NCBI GenBank assembly: GCA_905234845.1
Contig: CAJOIW010000007.1
Span: 1-64,000, forward strand
Length of the DNA: 64,000 nt
From: an uncultured Prevotella sp.
GTDB taxonomy: Bacteria > Bacteroidota > Bacteroidia > Bacteroidales > Bacteroidaceae
Direction: 5' to 3'
A model generated the notes under the pieces. The model worked only from the letters and a program-made list of their open reading frames with translations. It was not told the DNA's origin and ran no database searches. This document shows positions 32,485-40,190 of this stretch, in pieces. How positions within the stretch are numbered: position 1 is the first letter of the stretch; every line of letters begins with the position of its first letter. The position numbers were made by a program, and so were the translations under genes.

Positions 32485-32492
32485 TAAATTTG
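32485..32492 (+). promoter_or_regulatory. -7 element (TAAATTTG) upstream of the predicted small RNA
   Basis: TAAATTTG has CTTG (three of four matches to TTTG) exactly 20 nt upstream (32461-32464). Transcription would start near 32499 and run into the hairpin terminator at 32535-32571. Confidence 0.5.
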
Positions 32493-32498
32493 CCACGT

Positions 32499-32571
32499 GT
32501 TTTTATGATTTCGACATTTACGAAATCGGTCTCCGAGGTTGGTAGCGTCCTGCACCAACCTCATTTTTTTT
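32499..32571 (+). ncRNA. Predicted small RNA (two hairpins, own terminator) upstream of the sigma factor
   Basis: Between a consensus-like promoter and the sigma-factor promoter lies about 73 nt with no reading frame. It holds a first perfect hairpin GATTTCG / CGAAATC (32507-32527) and a second GAGGTTGGT / ACCAACCTC (32535-32562) followed, after one A, by eight T's. That is an intrinsic terminator on the plus strand with no gene in front of it. The same-strand sigma-factor gene has its own promoter just downstream, so this looks like an independent short transcript or an attenuated leader. I do not recognise it as a known RNA family. Confidence 0.55.
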
Positions 32572-32579
32572 AAGAAAAA

Positions 32580-32611
32580 TTTGGTGGTTTCAATAAAAGT
32601 CTTTAACTTTG
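32580..32611 (+). promoter_or_regulatory. Promoter of the sigma-factor gene
   Basis: TTTG (32580-32583), 20 nt, TAACTTTG (32604-32611) is a full consensus Bacteroidetes promoter. The leader to the ATG at 32700 is about 80 nt. Confidence 0.85.
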
Positions 32612-32699
32612 CCGCCGAAATCATTAACATTTTTGACAATAACTTAAAATTATTACGCCTATCGATAAAGCATTTACTTCAATTTCAAAGTAGAATAAA

Positions 32700-33296
32700 A
32701 TGAAGAATCTGCGTGATATGACCGACGAGGAGTTGGCCTTATCTTACATCGATGGAAACAACCGTGCGTTTGACTTGTTATTGTCGCGCAATCAGTCGAA
32801 ACTGTTTTCTTATATTCTTTTCGTGGTTCGCGACCGCGACTTGGCTGATGACATCTTTCAGGAGACTTTCTTTAAGGTGGTCACTAAGCTGCAGCAAGGC
32901 AAATACACTACAAGCGGGAAGTTCGGAGCTTGGATTATGCGTATAGCTCACAATGTGATAATGGACTGGTACCGTGACCAGCGTGCTGACCACATCATAG
33001 AACCTACTGAGAATAATGACCTTTCAAACATTGGCGGAGGGGAATTGCTTGATAGCAACATTGAGAGTAAATTCATCAACGATCAGGTGATGAATGATGT
33101 GAGAAAACTCATGGAATGTCTCCCTGCAGCACAGCGAGAAGTAGTTTTCATGCGTTACTTCCAGCAGTTGTCTTTCAAGGAAATCGCCGAGACCACAAAC
33201 GTGAGTATCAATACATCGCTTGGTCGTATGCGATATGCGCTGCTTAACCTTCGCCGGATGGCAAAGGAGTATAATATCGCCTTGCAAATGGCCTGA
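32700..33296 (+). CDS. RNA polymerase sigma factor, ECF type
   Basis: The 198-residue protein has sigma region 2 (LSYIDGNNRAFDLLLSRNQS, DDIFQETFFKVV, FGAWIMRIAHNVIMDWYRDQ) and region 4 (LPAAQREVVFMRYFQQLSFK, EIAETTNVSINTSLGRMRYA), with no region 1 or 3. No anti-sigma factor gene follows, as would be usual for the FecI/SusD-linked group, so it may be controlled by transcription or protein level. The long leader and the small RNA candidate upstream suggest regulation there. Confidence 0.92.
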   Translation: MKNLRDMTDEELALSYIDGNNRAFDLLLSRNQSKLFSYILFVVRDRDLADDIFQETFFKVVTKLQQGKYTTSGKFGAWIMRIAHNVIMDWYRDQRADHIIEPTENNDLSNIGGGELLDSNIESKFINDQVMNDVRKLMECLPAAQREVVFMRYFQQLSFKEIAETTNVSINTSLGRMRYALLNLRRMAKEYNIALQMA

Positions 33297-33301
33297 GAAA
33301 G

Positions 33302-33341
33302 GTTGAAACGCTGAAACGTTGAAACGTAAAAAGGTTAAAAG
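33302..33341 (+). repeat. 8-bp tandem repeat after the sigma-factor gene
   Basis: Five 8-bp units (GTTGAAAC, GCTGAAAC, GTTGAAAC, GTAAAAAG, GTTAAAAG) start 5 bp after the stop and run into the left arm of the terminator. Confidence 0.85.
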
Positions 33342-33368
33342 GTTATGTTGTTAACCTTTTAACCTTTT
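33329..33368. terminator. Bidirectional terminator shared by the sigma factor and rpe
   Basis: A perfect 17-bp stem (33329-33345 with 33352-33368), AAAAGGTTAAAAGGTTA, has a 6-base loop. Its right arm is also the last codons of rpe (Lys-Arg-Leu-Lys-Gly-stop), so coding sequence and terminator overlap. Confidence 0.75.
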
Positions 33369-33998
33369 AATAGTTTCCAAGGGATTGGGTGAAGCGAAAA
33401 TATGACTTCCGCTGACCAGAACATCGGTTCCTGCCTCTACAAGGCGAGGCGCCGTTTTTTCATTTACGCCGCCATCCACTTCAATGAGTGCCTTGCTGCC
33501 TCTTTCAACAATAAGTTTGCGCAATTGTTGAACTTTCGTGATGGTGTGCTCGATGAACGACTGACCACCAAAGCCAGGATTAACACTCATGAGCAACACA
33601 AGGTCTGCATCGCCGATGATGTCTTCCAACACCGAGACTGGCGTAGACGGGTTCAACGCCACACCAGCTTTCATTCCTGCCGCGTGAATCTCTTGAATGG
33701 TGCGGTGGAGATGTGTGGAGGCTTCCTGGTGAACAGTCATCATCATGGCACCCGTTCGGGCTACCTGTGCTACATAACGCTCAGGCTGGATTATCATCAG
33801 GTGAACATCAAGCGGTTTCTTGCAAATCTTGGCTACGGCCTCGATGACAGGAAAACCAAACGATATGTTTGGCACGAAAACTCCGTCCATCACATCAAGG
33901 TGAAGCCAGTCGGCCTCACTCTGGTTAATCATTTCAACTTCACTCCTCAGCGACAAAAAATCTGCCGAAAGGAGTGAAGGGGATAGAAGATGAGCCAT
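33351..33998 (-). CDS. rpe: Ribulose-phosphate 3-epimerase
   Basis: The 215-residue TIM barrel has the family signatures LHLDVMDGVFVPNISFG, VHLMIIQPERYV, LMSVNPGFGGQSFI and IEVDGGVNEKTAP, with the catalytic Asp in LDVMDG and in EVDGG. It interconverts ribulose 5-phosphate and xylulose 5-phosphate. It begins 20 bp after the stop of a 50-residue protein gene on the same strand and ends inside a terminator stem. Confidence 0.96.
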   Translation of the reverse strand: MAHLLSPSLLSADFLSLRSEVEMINQSEADWLHLDVMDGVFVPNISFGFPVIEAVAKICKKPLDVHLMIIQPERYVAQVARTGAMMMTVHQEASTHLHRTIQEIHAAGMKAGVALNPSTPVSVLEDIIGDADLVLLMSVNPGFGGQSFIEHTITKVQQLRKLIVERGSKALIEVDGGVNEKTAPRLVEAGTDVLVSGSHIFASPNPLETIKRLKG

Positions 33999-34018
33999 AA
34001 TATCTCAGTGGTTGTTTT

Positions 34019-34171
34019 TCAATTAAGGCAATAAGCCGAATTCTGACCTCCCCATTGCCCGTTCCATTCGTAATGATCTGCTTTCGCAGCGCGATAGGTA
34101 TAGGCAAACTGGCGAATGTTGTTCAAAATCTGTTCGGAGGGTCTTAATTCTTCAGGAGTAAAATGCGTCAT
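34019..34171 (-). CDS. Small conserved protein, 50 residues
   Basis: Reading the minus strand from the ATG at 34171 gives MTHFTPEELRPSEQILNNIR followed by QFAYTYRAAKADHYE and ending QNSAYCLN. The pattern 'RPS...L..IRQFAYTYR...' with a C-terminal 'YCLN' is one I associate with small Prevotella/Bacteroides proteins of unknown function often found beside unrelated genes. It is basic, helical and soluble. It lies directly upstream of rpe on the same strand. Confidence 0.6.
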   Translation of the reverse strand: MTHFTPEELRPSEQILNNIRQFAYTYRAAKADHYEWNGQWGGQNSAYCLN

Positions 34172-34268
34172 AGGCAGTCATTTTTTTATTTGTCTATTAT
34201 CATAACGCAAAGTTTTTCACTTTATTACATCGTGAAGAAAAAATTTTTTTATTTATAAAAATGGCACA

Positions 34269-35333
34269 TTATAAATGGAGTGGATTCCAGCCTTGAGCCT
34301 TCAATTCAAATTCAGTTCCATCGCGGCTAATTAACTGACAACCGAGTGAAGCATCGGTGATATGACCAATGAGACGGATTCCCTCTATTTGTTCTATTTT
34401 CTCGTGGTCGCCGATGGGAACGGTAAAGAGCAACTCATAATCTTCGCCACCGTTAAGTGCGCATGTGGTGACATTGAGGTTGAGCTCTTCAGCCATTACG
34501 GCAGTCTGATAGTCGATGGGAATGTTCTTTTCATAGATGCGGCAACCCGTTCCTGATTGTTTACAGATATGGAGCAGCTCTGAGGAAAGACCGTCACTAA
34601 TGTCCATCATCGCGGTGGGTCGGATACCAGCCTCACGTAGTTTATTTATAATGTCGCCGCGAGCCTCGGGTTGTAATTGTCTTTGCAGTAGATATTCTTT
34701 GCCGGCAAAGTCGGGTTGGAAAGGAATATCTGGAATTTCTTTTGACGGGGATTTTTTCTTTTCCTCTTCTAACTGTTGATAGTAGATGGCTTTCTCGCGT
34801 TCGAGCAGTTGCAGTCCCATGTAAGCGGCTCCAAGGTCTCCTGACACGCAGATGAGGTCAGTATTATGAGCACCGCTTCTATAGATGATTTCTTCCTGGC
34901 GGGCTTCGCCTATACAAGTGATAGAGATGGCTAATCCTGTATAAGATGATGTGGTGTCTCCTCCCACTATGTCGACGTTCCATTGTTGGCAAGCATGGCG
35001 CAGCCCTTCGTAGAAGGCTTCCATGTCTTCCACGGTAAAACGGCGGCTGAGCGCAATGCTGACAAGCAGCTGTCGGGGAGTGCCATTCATAGCAAAGATG
35101 TCGCTCATGTTGACCATTGCAGCCTTGTAGCCGAGATGACGCATGTCCATGTAGGTTAGGTCAAAATGAATACCCTCCATGAGCATATCGGTCGTAACAA
35201 GTACCTCACTATCGGGATAGTGGAGCACAGCGCAATCATCACCAACGCCCAATAGGGTTGATGGCTGAGTGGATTTTATGTTTTTGGTAAGGTGGTCTAT
35301 AAGACCGAACTCACCGAGTTTTGCAATCTCCAT
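34269..35333 (-). CDS. thiL: Thiamine-monophosphate kinase
   Basis: The 354-residue protein has the ThiL motifs LLGVGDDCAVLHY, LVTTDMLMEGIHFDL, YKAAMVNMSDIFAMNG, VGGDTTSSYTG and MDISDGLSSELLHICKQSG. It phosphorylates thiamine monophosphate to the active diphosphate. A Lys/Glu/Pro-rich insertion (EEEKKKSPSKEIPDI) between the two halves is longer than usual. It starts 5 bp after the pnp stop, as the last gene of the sppA-lpxK-pnp-thiL run. Confidence 0.94.
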   Translation of the reverse strand: MEIAKLGEFGLIDHLTKNIKSTQPSTLLGVGDDCAVLHYPDSEVLVTTDMLMEGIHFDLTYMDMRHLGYKAAMVNMSDIFAMNGTPRQLLVSIALSRRFTVEDMEAFYEGLRHACQQWNVDIVGGDTTSSYTGLAISITCIGEARQEEIIYRSGAHNTDLICVSGDLGAAYMGLQLLEREKAIYYQQLEEEKKKSPSKEIPDIPFQPDFAGKEYLLQRQLQPEARGDIINKLREAGIRPTAMMDISDGLSSELLHICKQSGTGCRIYEKNIPIDYQTAVMAEELNLNVTTCALNGGEDYELLFTVPIGDHEKIEQIEGIRLIGHITDASLGCQLISRDGTEFELKAQGWNPLHL

Positions 35334-35338
35334 GTGGT

Positions 35339-36148
35339 TTAACTTTTTCTAATCATTTCGGTCATGATTTCGGTCATGAACGGTTGAGCACGGTTTGCGG
35401 CTTCCTGTACTTCCTCATGACTTACCTCAACGGGTACATCGAAACCTCCTAAGTCTGTAACGACGGATACTCCGAATACGCGAATGCCACAATGACGAGC
35501 CACGATGACTTCAGGAACGGTGGACATTCCGACGGTATCGCCTCCGAGGATGCGGAACATGCGGTACTCGGCAGGTGTCTCAAACGTCGGTCCCTGTACA
35601 CCTACATAAACCCCATGTTGCAGTTTGATACCTTTCTCCTTGGCAATGGTGTCAGCTAAATCAATAAGTTCGCGGTCATAAGCTTCGTGCATGTCTGGAA
35701 ATCGCGGGCCAGCAGGGAGGTTCTTTCCGCGTAAAGGATGCTCTGGGAAGAAATTGATATGATCAGTAATGACCATGATGTCCCCGATATTGAACTGAGG
35801 ATTCATACCACCTGCGGCGTTAGAGACAAAGAGCGTATCAATTCCCAATTCATTTATCACGCGCACGGGGAAGGTCGCTTCTTTCATCGAATACCCCTCA
35901 TAGTAGTGAAAGCGGCCTTGCATGGCTATGATGTCTTTGCCTCCGAGTTTTCCAAAGATAAGTTTTCCGCTGTGTCCTTCGACAGTAGAAACGGGGAAAT
36001 TAGGAATTTCCTCGTAAGGGAACTCGTAGATGTCAGTTATTTTTGAAGCTAATTGTCCGAGGCCTGTTCCCAGAATGATGGCTATCTTTGGGCTTGTGGT
36101 CATCTTTTCTTTTAACCAGGACGCTGTTTCTTGAATTTTTCTGTACAT
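35339..36148 (-). CDS. Purine nucleoside phosphorylase, type I
   Basis: I choose the ATG at 36148 (269 residues), which gives the usual N-terminal helix MYRKIQETASWLKEKM before IAIILGTGLGQLA; a 13-codon longer frame exists. Family motifs are VEGHSGKLIFG, MQGRFHYYEGYSM, VSNAAGGMNPQF and VGVQGPTFETPAEYRMF with GADTVGMST-like GGDTVGMSTVPE. It splits purine nucleosides with phosphate. The gene starts 116 bp inside lpxK, an unusually long overlap. Confidence 0.93.
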   Translation of the reverse strand: MYRKIQETASWLKEKMTTSPKIAIILGTGLGQLASKITDIYEFPYEEIPNFPVSTVEGHSGKLIFGKLGGKDIIAMQGRFHYYEGYSMKEATFPVRVINELGIDTLFVSNAAGGMNPQFNIGDIMVITDHINFFPEHPLRGKNLPAGPRFPDMHEAYDRELIDLADTIAKEKGIKLQHGVYVGVQGPTFETPAEYRMFRILGGDTVGMSTVPEVIVARHCGIRVFGVSVVTDLGGFDVPVEVSHEEVQEAANRAQPFMTEIMTEMIRKS

Positions 36149-37214
36149 AGCTAATAATCTTTTCATTGAATTTTTCTTCTCTATCAAGCAGGAATTTTAT
36201 ATCTATAGGGATGGCGAAAATATTTTGTTTCACTTCTTCGCTGAGTCCGTCTATAGCAAGAAGCCGTGATTCATCTTTCTCAGTTGTGATAATGACTTTT
36301 GGTGATGGCATTTCCTCAAATGTGCGATTGATGAGTTCGATGTCTTTCGTCTTGAATCTATGATGATCGGCAAATGATAAAGGCGTGATATTGCTTGTAT
36401 AGAGTTTAAGGTCGAAGCGTAGTTGCTGGGGCGAGGCTATTCCTGAAAGAAGTAACACGTTGGTGTCGCGGAGTTCCTCGAGCTGTTTCGTTTCTTTTTG
36501 TGGGGTGAATATAGTGTGCAGGGGCTTGTAGTTGATAGTGGTAAAGTAGAGATCCTGATATGGGTAGAGATTGAGTGCGCGTGTAAGCACACGATATTCC
36601 ATTGGTTTTAAGTCATGGGGGCACTTGGTTACGATGACAATATCGGCCCGGTTCTTCCCGTCTTTTGGCTCACGTAGTCGTCCGGCAGGAAGGAGCTTGT
36701 CGTAGATAATAAGTCTGTGATAATCGATGAGAAGGATGTTGATTCCAGGTTTGACGTAGCGGTGTTGGAAGGCATCATCGAGTATAATGACATCTACGTT
36801 ACTGGTTTGTTCATCATCGCATAGTCGGTCAATGCCACGTGTACGTTTCTTGTCTACGGCAATATATGCTTTGGGAAATTTCTGTTTCATCTGATATGGC
36901 TCATCGCCAATGTCGCTCATCGGCGTATTGATATCAGCGAGCACATAACCTCTGCTTTTCCGCTTGTATCCTCGGCTTAGCACGGCTACATTCAACTTGT
37001 TTTGAAGTAGGTTGACGAGATATTCCACATGAGGGGTCTTTCCCGTACCTCCGACGGTGATGTTACCGACGGAGATAACGGGAATGTCATAGGCATGGCT
37101 TTTCAGCACTCCGAGATTGAAAAGGCGGTTGCGCAGTCTTACCCCGATGCCGTAGAAGAAGCTCAGAGGTCTGAGCCACTCGTTAATTCGGATGAAATCG
37201 CCTTCGCTTCTCAT
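36033..37214 (-). CDS. lpxK: Tetraacyldisaccharide 4'-kinase
   Basis: The 393-residue protein has the LpxK P-loop SVGNITVGGTGKTPHVEYL (GGTGKT at 55-60), LSRGYKRKSRGYV, IGDEPYQMKQKFP and ILDDAFQHRYVKP. It phosphorylates the lipid A disaccharide at the inner membrane. About 37 C-terminal residues (basic tail with KRKDDHKPKDSHHSGNRPR) are encoded within the start of the pnp gene in another frame and look non-essential. A 9-bp repeat separates it from sppA. Confidence 0.93.
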   Translation of the reverse strand: MRSEGDFIRINEWLRPLSFFYGIGVRLRNRLFNLGVLKSHAYDIPVISVGNITVGGTGKTPHVEYLVNLLQNKLNVAVLSRGYKRKSRGYVLADINTPMSDIGDEPYQMKQKFPKAYIAVDKKRTRGIDRLCDDEQTSNVDVIILDDAFQHRYVKPGINILLIDYHRLIIYDKLLPAGRLREPKDGKNRADIVIVTKCPHDLKPMEYRVLTRALNLYPYQDLYFTTINYKPLHTIFTPQKETKQLEELRDTNVLLLSGIASPQQLRFDLKLYTSNITPLSFADHHRFKTKDIELINRTFEEMPSPKVIITTEKDESRLLAIDGLSEEVKQNIFAIPIDIKFLLDREEKFNEKIISYVQKNSRNSVLVKRKDDHKPKDSHHSGNRPRTISFKNN

Positions 37215-37237
37215 AGTAGCTTTTTACTTTGCTAATG

Positions 37238-37273
37238 TTTCTAGTAATTCTAGTATGACTAGTATTTCTAGTA
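37238..37273. repeat. 9-bp tandem repeat in the sppA-lpxK spacer
   Basis: Four units ending in CTAGTA (TTTCTAGTA, ATTCTAGTA, TGACTAGTA, TTTCTAGTA) lie between the sppA stop (37283) and the lpxK start (37214). The sequence is unlike the tyrA-spacer repeat but the period is the same. Confidence 0.85.
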
Positions 37274-37282
37274 TTATTGATT

Positions 37283-39055
37283 TTATCTGATATTGAGAAT
37301 GAAGGGAACACGGGCTTGGATTGCTTCGTGCTGATTGAGCGTTTTTAGCATATAGAACGGCTCGTAGAACTCACCAAGCATCATTTGCATCTGCTCGTCA
37401 AGATAGTTACCACCTGACATAGAGGCGGTAAGTTGTTCAATAAAATCGGGTGCAGCTGGATATTCGCGGGTATAGAATTCTTCGAGTTTTGCCAATTTGG
37501 CTGCCTTGGCAATAGCGTCATCGAGTCCCCCAAGCTGATCGACGAGTTTGATGCCGAGCGCATCCTGTCCGAGCCATACACGTCCTTGTGCAATCTTTTC
37601 TATGTCTTCGGTCTTTTGTTTACGACCGTCGGCTACACGCTTTCGGAAGAGTTCGTATCCTCGGTTGATGTAACCTTGTAGGAGTGAGAGTTCTTCGCCG
37701 TTAAAAGGACGTGCCATGACGTTGCCAAAACCACTGTTTTTATTCGTTTTTACCTCATCGAATTTTACACCAAGTTTTTGAGTAACCAGTTCACTGGCAT
37801 CGGGGAAGGCTCCGAAAATGCCGATGCTGCCAGTGAGTGTGTTAGGCTGTGCCACAATCCATGAGGAGGCACAGCTGATATAGTAGCCTCCAGATGCGGC
37901 ATAGTCACCCATCGATATTACTACGGGTTTCTTTGTTTTCAATTCTACAATCTGATGCCAGATTTGCTCAGAAGCGTAAGCATCGCCACCGCCTGAGTTA
38001 ATGCGAACGACAACAGCTTTCACATCATCGTCTTTCGCAAGTTTTTCCAGATCAGCGCAGACGTCCTTAGCTACGATATTGTGTTCTCTGGTCATCATGC
38101 CAGTAGTATTATCTTGCACAATGGTGCCGTAGGCATAGTAGACCGCAATCTGCTCCCCGTCGCGCTTTTTCTCTTTCACGTTTTGCATGTCAGCGATGCT
38201 GATTTGGTTGATGCTCTTGTCTTCGTCCAGTTCAAGTAGTTTTTTTACTTCACTCTTCACCTGATCGGCATAGATGAGCTGGTCTACCATTTTATATTTC
38301 TTTAATTGCTCGGCTGTCTCGAAGGCGGTAAACCGGTCAGCATAGGCATTGAGTGAGTCAACACTAATGTTGCGACTCTCGCCCACTTCCTTGCAAATAT
38401 TTGCCCATGTGCCATTGACGAATGCCGACACCTGTTCACGGTTAGCGTCGCTCATTTGTGTCTCTGTATATGGCTCGGTGGCACTCTTGAACGTGCCGAC
38501 TTTCACAACCTGATATTTGACACCTACTTTGGCGAAAAGGTCTTTTAGGAAATAGGGCTGAGCAGCCAGACCATGCCAGTCGACCATGCCTTGCGGATTG
38601 AGATATATCTTGTTTGCAACCGATGCCAGATAGTAGGCTCCCTGTGAATAGGTGTCGCCATAACTGACAATCCACTTTCCGCTTTTGCGGAAGTCTTTCA
38701 AGGCATTGCGTATCTCTTGCAAGGTAGCATAACTTGCGGAGAGCGCGCCAGCCTCAATATAGATGCCTTTTACATCTTCGTTATCCTTGGCTTTACGGAT
38801 GGCAGAAAGAGTGGTGTTCAGTCCTGTTGTGCTCATGGTTTGCCCCGTAAACTTACCGAGAAGATCGGGTTGCTCTTGCTCAGAGAAAGTGCCTGATAGA
38901 TTCATCACGAGTACCGAGTTCTTGCTCACATTGCGTGTGGCTTGACTCGACGACACCATACCTACAAGGCTCATCACGGCAAATAGCCCCATGATAATTC
39001 CGAAAACGAATAAGCCGACAACTGTGGCTAAGACATACTTAAAGAAACTTTTCAT
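37283..39055 (-). CDS. sppA: Signal peptide peptidase SppA, long (67 kDa) type
   Basis: The 590-residue membrane-anchored protease has one N-terminal helix (YVLATVVGLFVFGIIMGLFAV) and two SppA domains. The catalytic lysine is in VGTFKSATEPYTETQMS in the first half, and the serine in NTLTGSIGIFGAFP in the second. RINSGGGDAYASEQIWHQI is the conserved domain core. It degrades cleaved signal peptides in or at the cytoplasmic membrane. It has a consensus promoter and starts the run to thiL. Confidence 0.95.
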   Translation of the reverse strand: MKSFFKYVLATVVGLFVFGIIMGLFAVMSLVGMVSSSQATRNVSKNSVLVMNLSGTFSEQEQPDLLGKFTGQTMSTTGLNTTLSAIRKAKDNEDVKGIYIEAGALSASYATLQEIRNALKDFRKSGKWIVSYGDTYSQGAYYLASVANKIYLNPQGMVDWHGLAAQPYFLKDLFAKVGVKYQVVKVGTFKSATEPYTETQMSDANREQVSAFVNGTWANICKEVGESRNISVDSLNAYADRFTAFETAEQLKKYKMVDQLIYADQVKSEVKKLLELDEDKSINQISIADMQNVKEKKRDGEQIAVYYAYGTIVQDNTTGMMTREHNIVAKDVCADLEKLAKDDDVKAVVVRINSGGGDAYASEQIWHQIVELKTKKPVVISMGDYAASGGYYISCASSWIVAQPNTLTGSIGIFGAFPDASELVTQKLGVKFDEVKTNKNSGFGNVMARPFNGEELSLLQGYINRGYELFRKRVADGRKQKTEDIEKIAQGRVWLGQDALGIKLVDQLGGLDDAIAKAAKLAKLEEFYTREYPAAPDFIEQLTASMSGGNYLDEQMQMMLGEFYEPFYMLKTLNQHEAIQARVPFILNIR

Positions 39056-39100
39056 TTGTGTAATTGTTTATGAAGGTTCAATTAATATATAGAATAGGTG

Positions 39101-39133
39101 CAAAATTACGAAAAATTTTTACATATCAACAAA
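39101..39133 (-). promoter_or_regulatory. Promoter of the sppA operon
   Basis: On the minus strand TTTG (39130-39133) is followed by 21 nt and TAATTTTG (39101-39108). The leader to the sppA ATG is about 40 nt. Confidence 0.75.
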
Positions 39134-39182
39134 TTTGGTTTATTTTTTTTCACCTATGTCCTTTATCTCTCATCTTTTTTTG

Positions 39183-39190
39183 TACTTTTG
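39183..39190 (+). promoter_or_regulatory. -7 element (TACTTTTG) of the SDR gene
   Basis: TACTTTTG lies 26 nt before the ATG at 39217. The upstream 20 nt are T-rich but have no exact TTTG. Confidence 0.5.
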
Positions 39191-39216
39191 CACCAGAATA
39201 GCACTTTTTTCTGCTT

Positions 39217-39969
39217 ATGAGAACAGCGATTATCATGGGAGCCTCGTCGGGTATAGGGCACGAGGTGGCAAGACAACTGTTAGACGATGGGTGGAGAGTT
39301 GGACTTTGCGCCCGACGTGTGGCCCCGCTTCAGCAGCTTCTGTCTGAGCATGGAGGCACGGGAGAGGTGGAAAAGATAGACATCACTCAGGCAGATGCCT
39401 CGCATAAGTTAAAAGCGCTTTTTGAGCGAATGACACATGTTGACCTCTATCTGCATGTATCGGGCGTAGGCCGGCAGAATACAGAACTGGAGGAAGACAC
39501 GGAACTGATGACTGTCGAGACCAATGGCATGGGATTCATGCGTATGGTGGGCGAGGCTTTCCGCCAGATGGAACGGCAGGGAGAGGGGCATATTGCAGTT
39601 GTCTCTTCCATTGCGGGTACGAAGGGTCTTGGCCCCGCACCCGCCTATAGTGCCACGAAAGCTCTGCAAAGCACTTATATCCAGGCGCTGGAGCAGTTGG
39701 CACGGAGCCGTCGGCTAAAGATACGCTTTACCGATATCCGCCCAGGATTTGTTGACACACCGTTAATTGCAGGCAGTAGCTTCCCAATGACCATGTCAGC
39801 TGAGAGTGTGGCTCGCCATATTGTTAAGGCTATTGACCGACATCGCCATGTTGCCGTCATCGACTGGCGTTACCGTCTGTTGACATTCTTCTGGCGATGT
39901 CTGCCAAATTGTCTATGGCGCAACCTTAATCTGCTCAAGCACTCTAATTCATCGTTCGTTCGGATATGA
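39217..39969 (+). CDS. Short-chain dehydrogenase/reductase
   Basis: The 250-residue protein is a classical SDR. The cofactor motif is GASSGIGHEVARQL near residue 8, the active-site serine is in VVSSIAGTKGLG, and the catalytic YxxxK is PAYSATKALQ. The C-terminal ~45 residues include a hydrophobic, basic stretch (DWRYRLLTFFWRCLPNCLW) that may bind the membrane, as in some lipid-acting SDRs. The substrate is unknown. Confidence 0.9.
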   Translation: MRTAIIMGASSGIGHEVARQLLDDGWRVGLCARRVAPLQQLLSEHGGTGEVEKIDITQADASHKLKALFERMTHVDLYLHVSGVGRQNTELEEDTELMTVETNGMGFMRMVGEAFRQMERQGEGHIAVVSSIAGTKGLGPAPAYSATKALQSTYIQALEQLARSRRLKIRFTDIRPGFVDTPLIAGSSFPMTMSAESVARHIVKAIDRHRHVAVIDWRYRLLTFFWRCLPNCLWRNLNLLKHSNSSFVRI

Positions 39970-39974
39970 TTTGC

Positions 39975-40040
39975 GTTCGTTACGTTTACACCCAACAAAC
40001 GATAGCTTTATCCTTAATAAACGATACGTTTAGTTTGTGC
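39975..40040. repeat. 22-bp-period repeat upstream of groES
   Basis: Two clear units begin AAACGATA at 39997 and 40019, exactly 22 bp apart. A degenerate unit precedes them at 39975. The last one contains the same block (TAAACGATACGTTTAG) as the final unit near 56.42 kb. Confidence 0.7.
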
Positions 40041-40077
40041 TAATAATGTATTCTTACTCTTCTGTCAATAGGGCTAC

Positions 40078-40139
40078 TGACAATTTGTCATGTTTTCCTG
40101 GTTGTTTTCCTACAGAAGATACTTTGGCACGGTTTTCGT
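40078..40139 (+). promoter_or_regulatory. Sigma-54-like promoter and inverted repeat upstream of groES
   Basis: TTGGCACGGTTTTCGT (40124-40139) matches the -24 part of the sigma-54 consensus (TTGGCACG) well but the -12 part (TTGC) poorly. A perfect inverted repeat TGACA-ATT-TGTCA (40078-40090) lies 33 bp upstream, where an activator could bind. No TAnnTTTG element is seen between it and the ATG at 40191. Confidence 0.5.
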
Positions 40140-40190
40140 ATTGAAATGGACAGAATTTTAATTACAAACAACAAATAAAAAACAACAATC

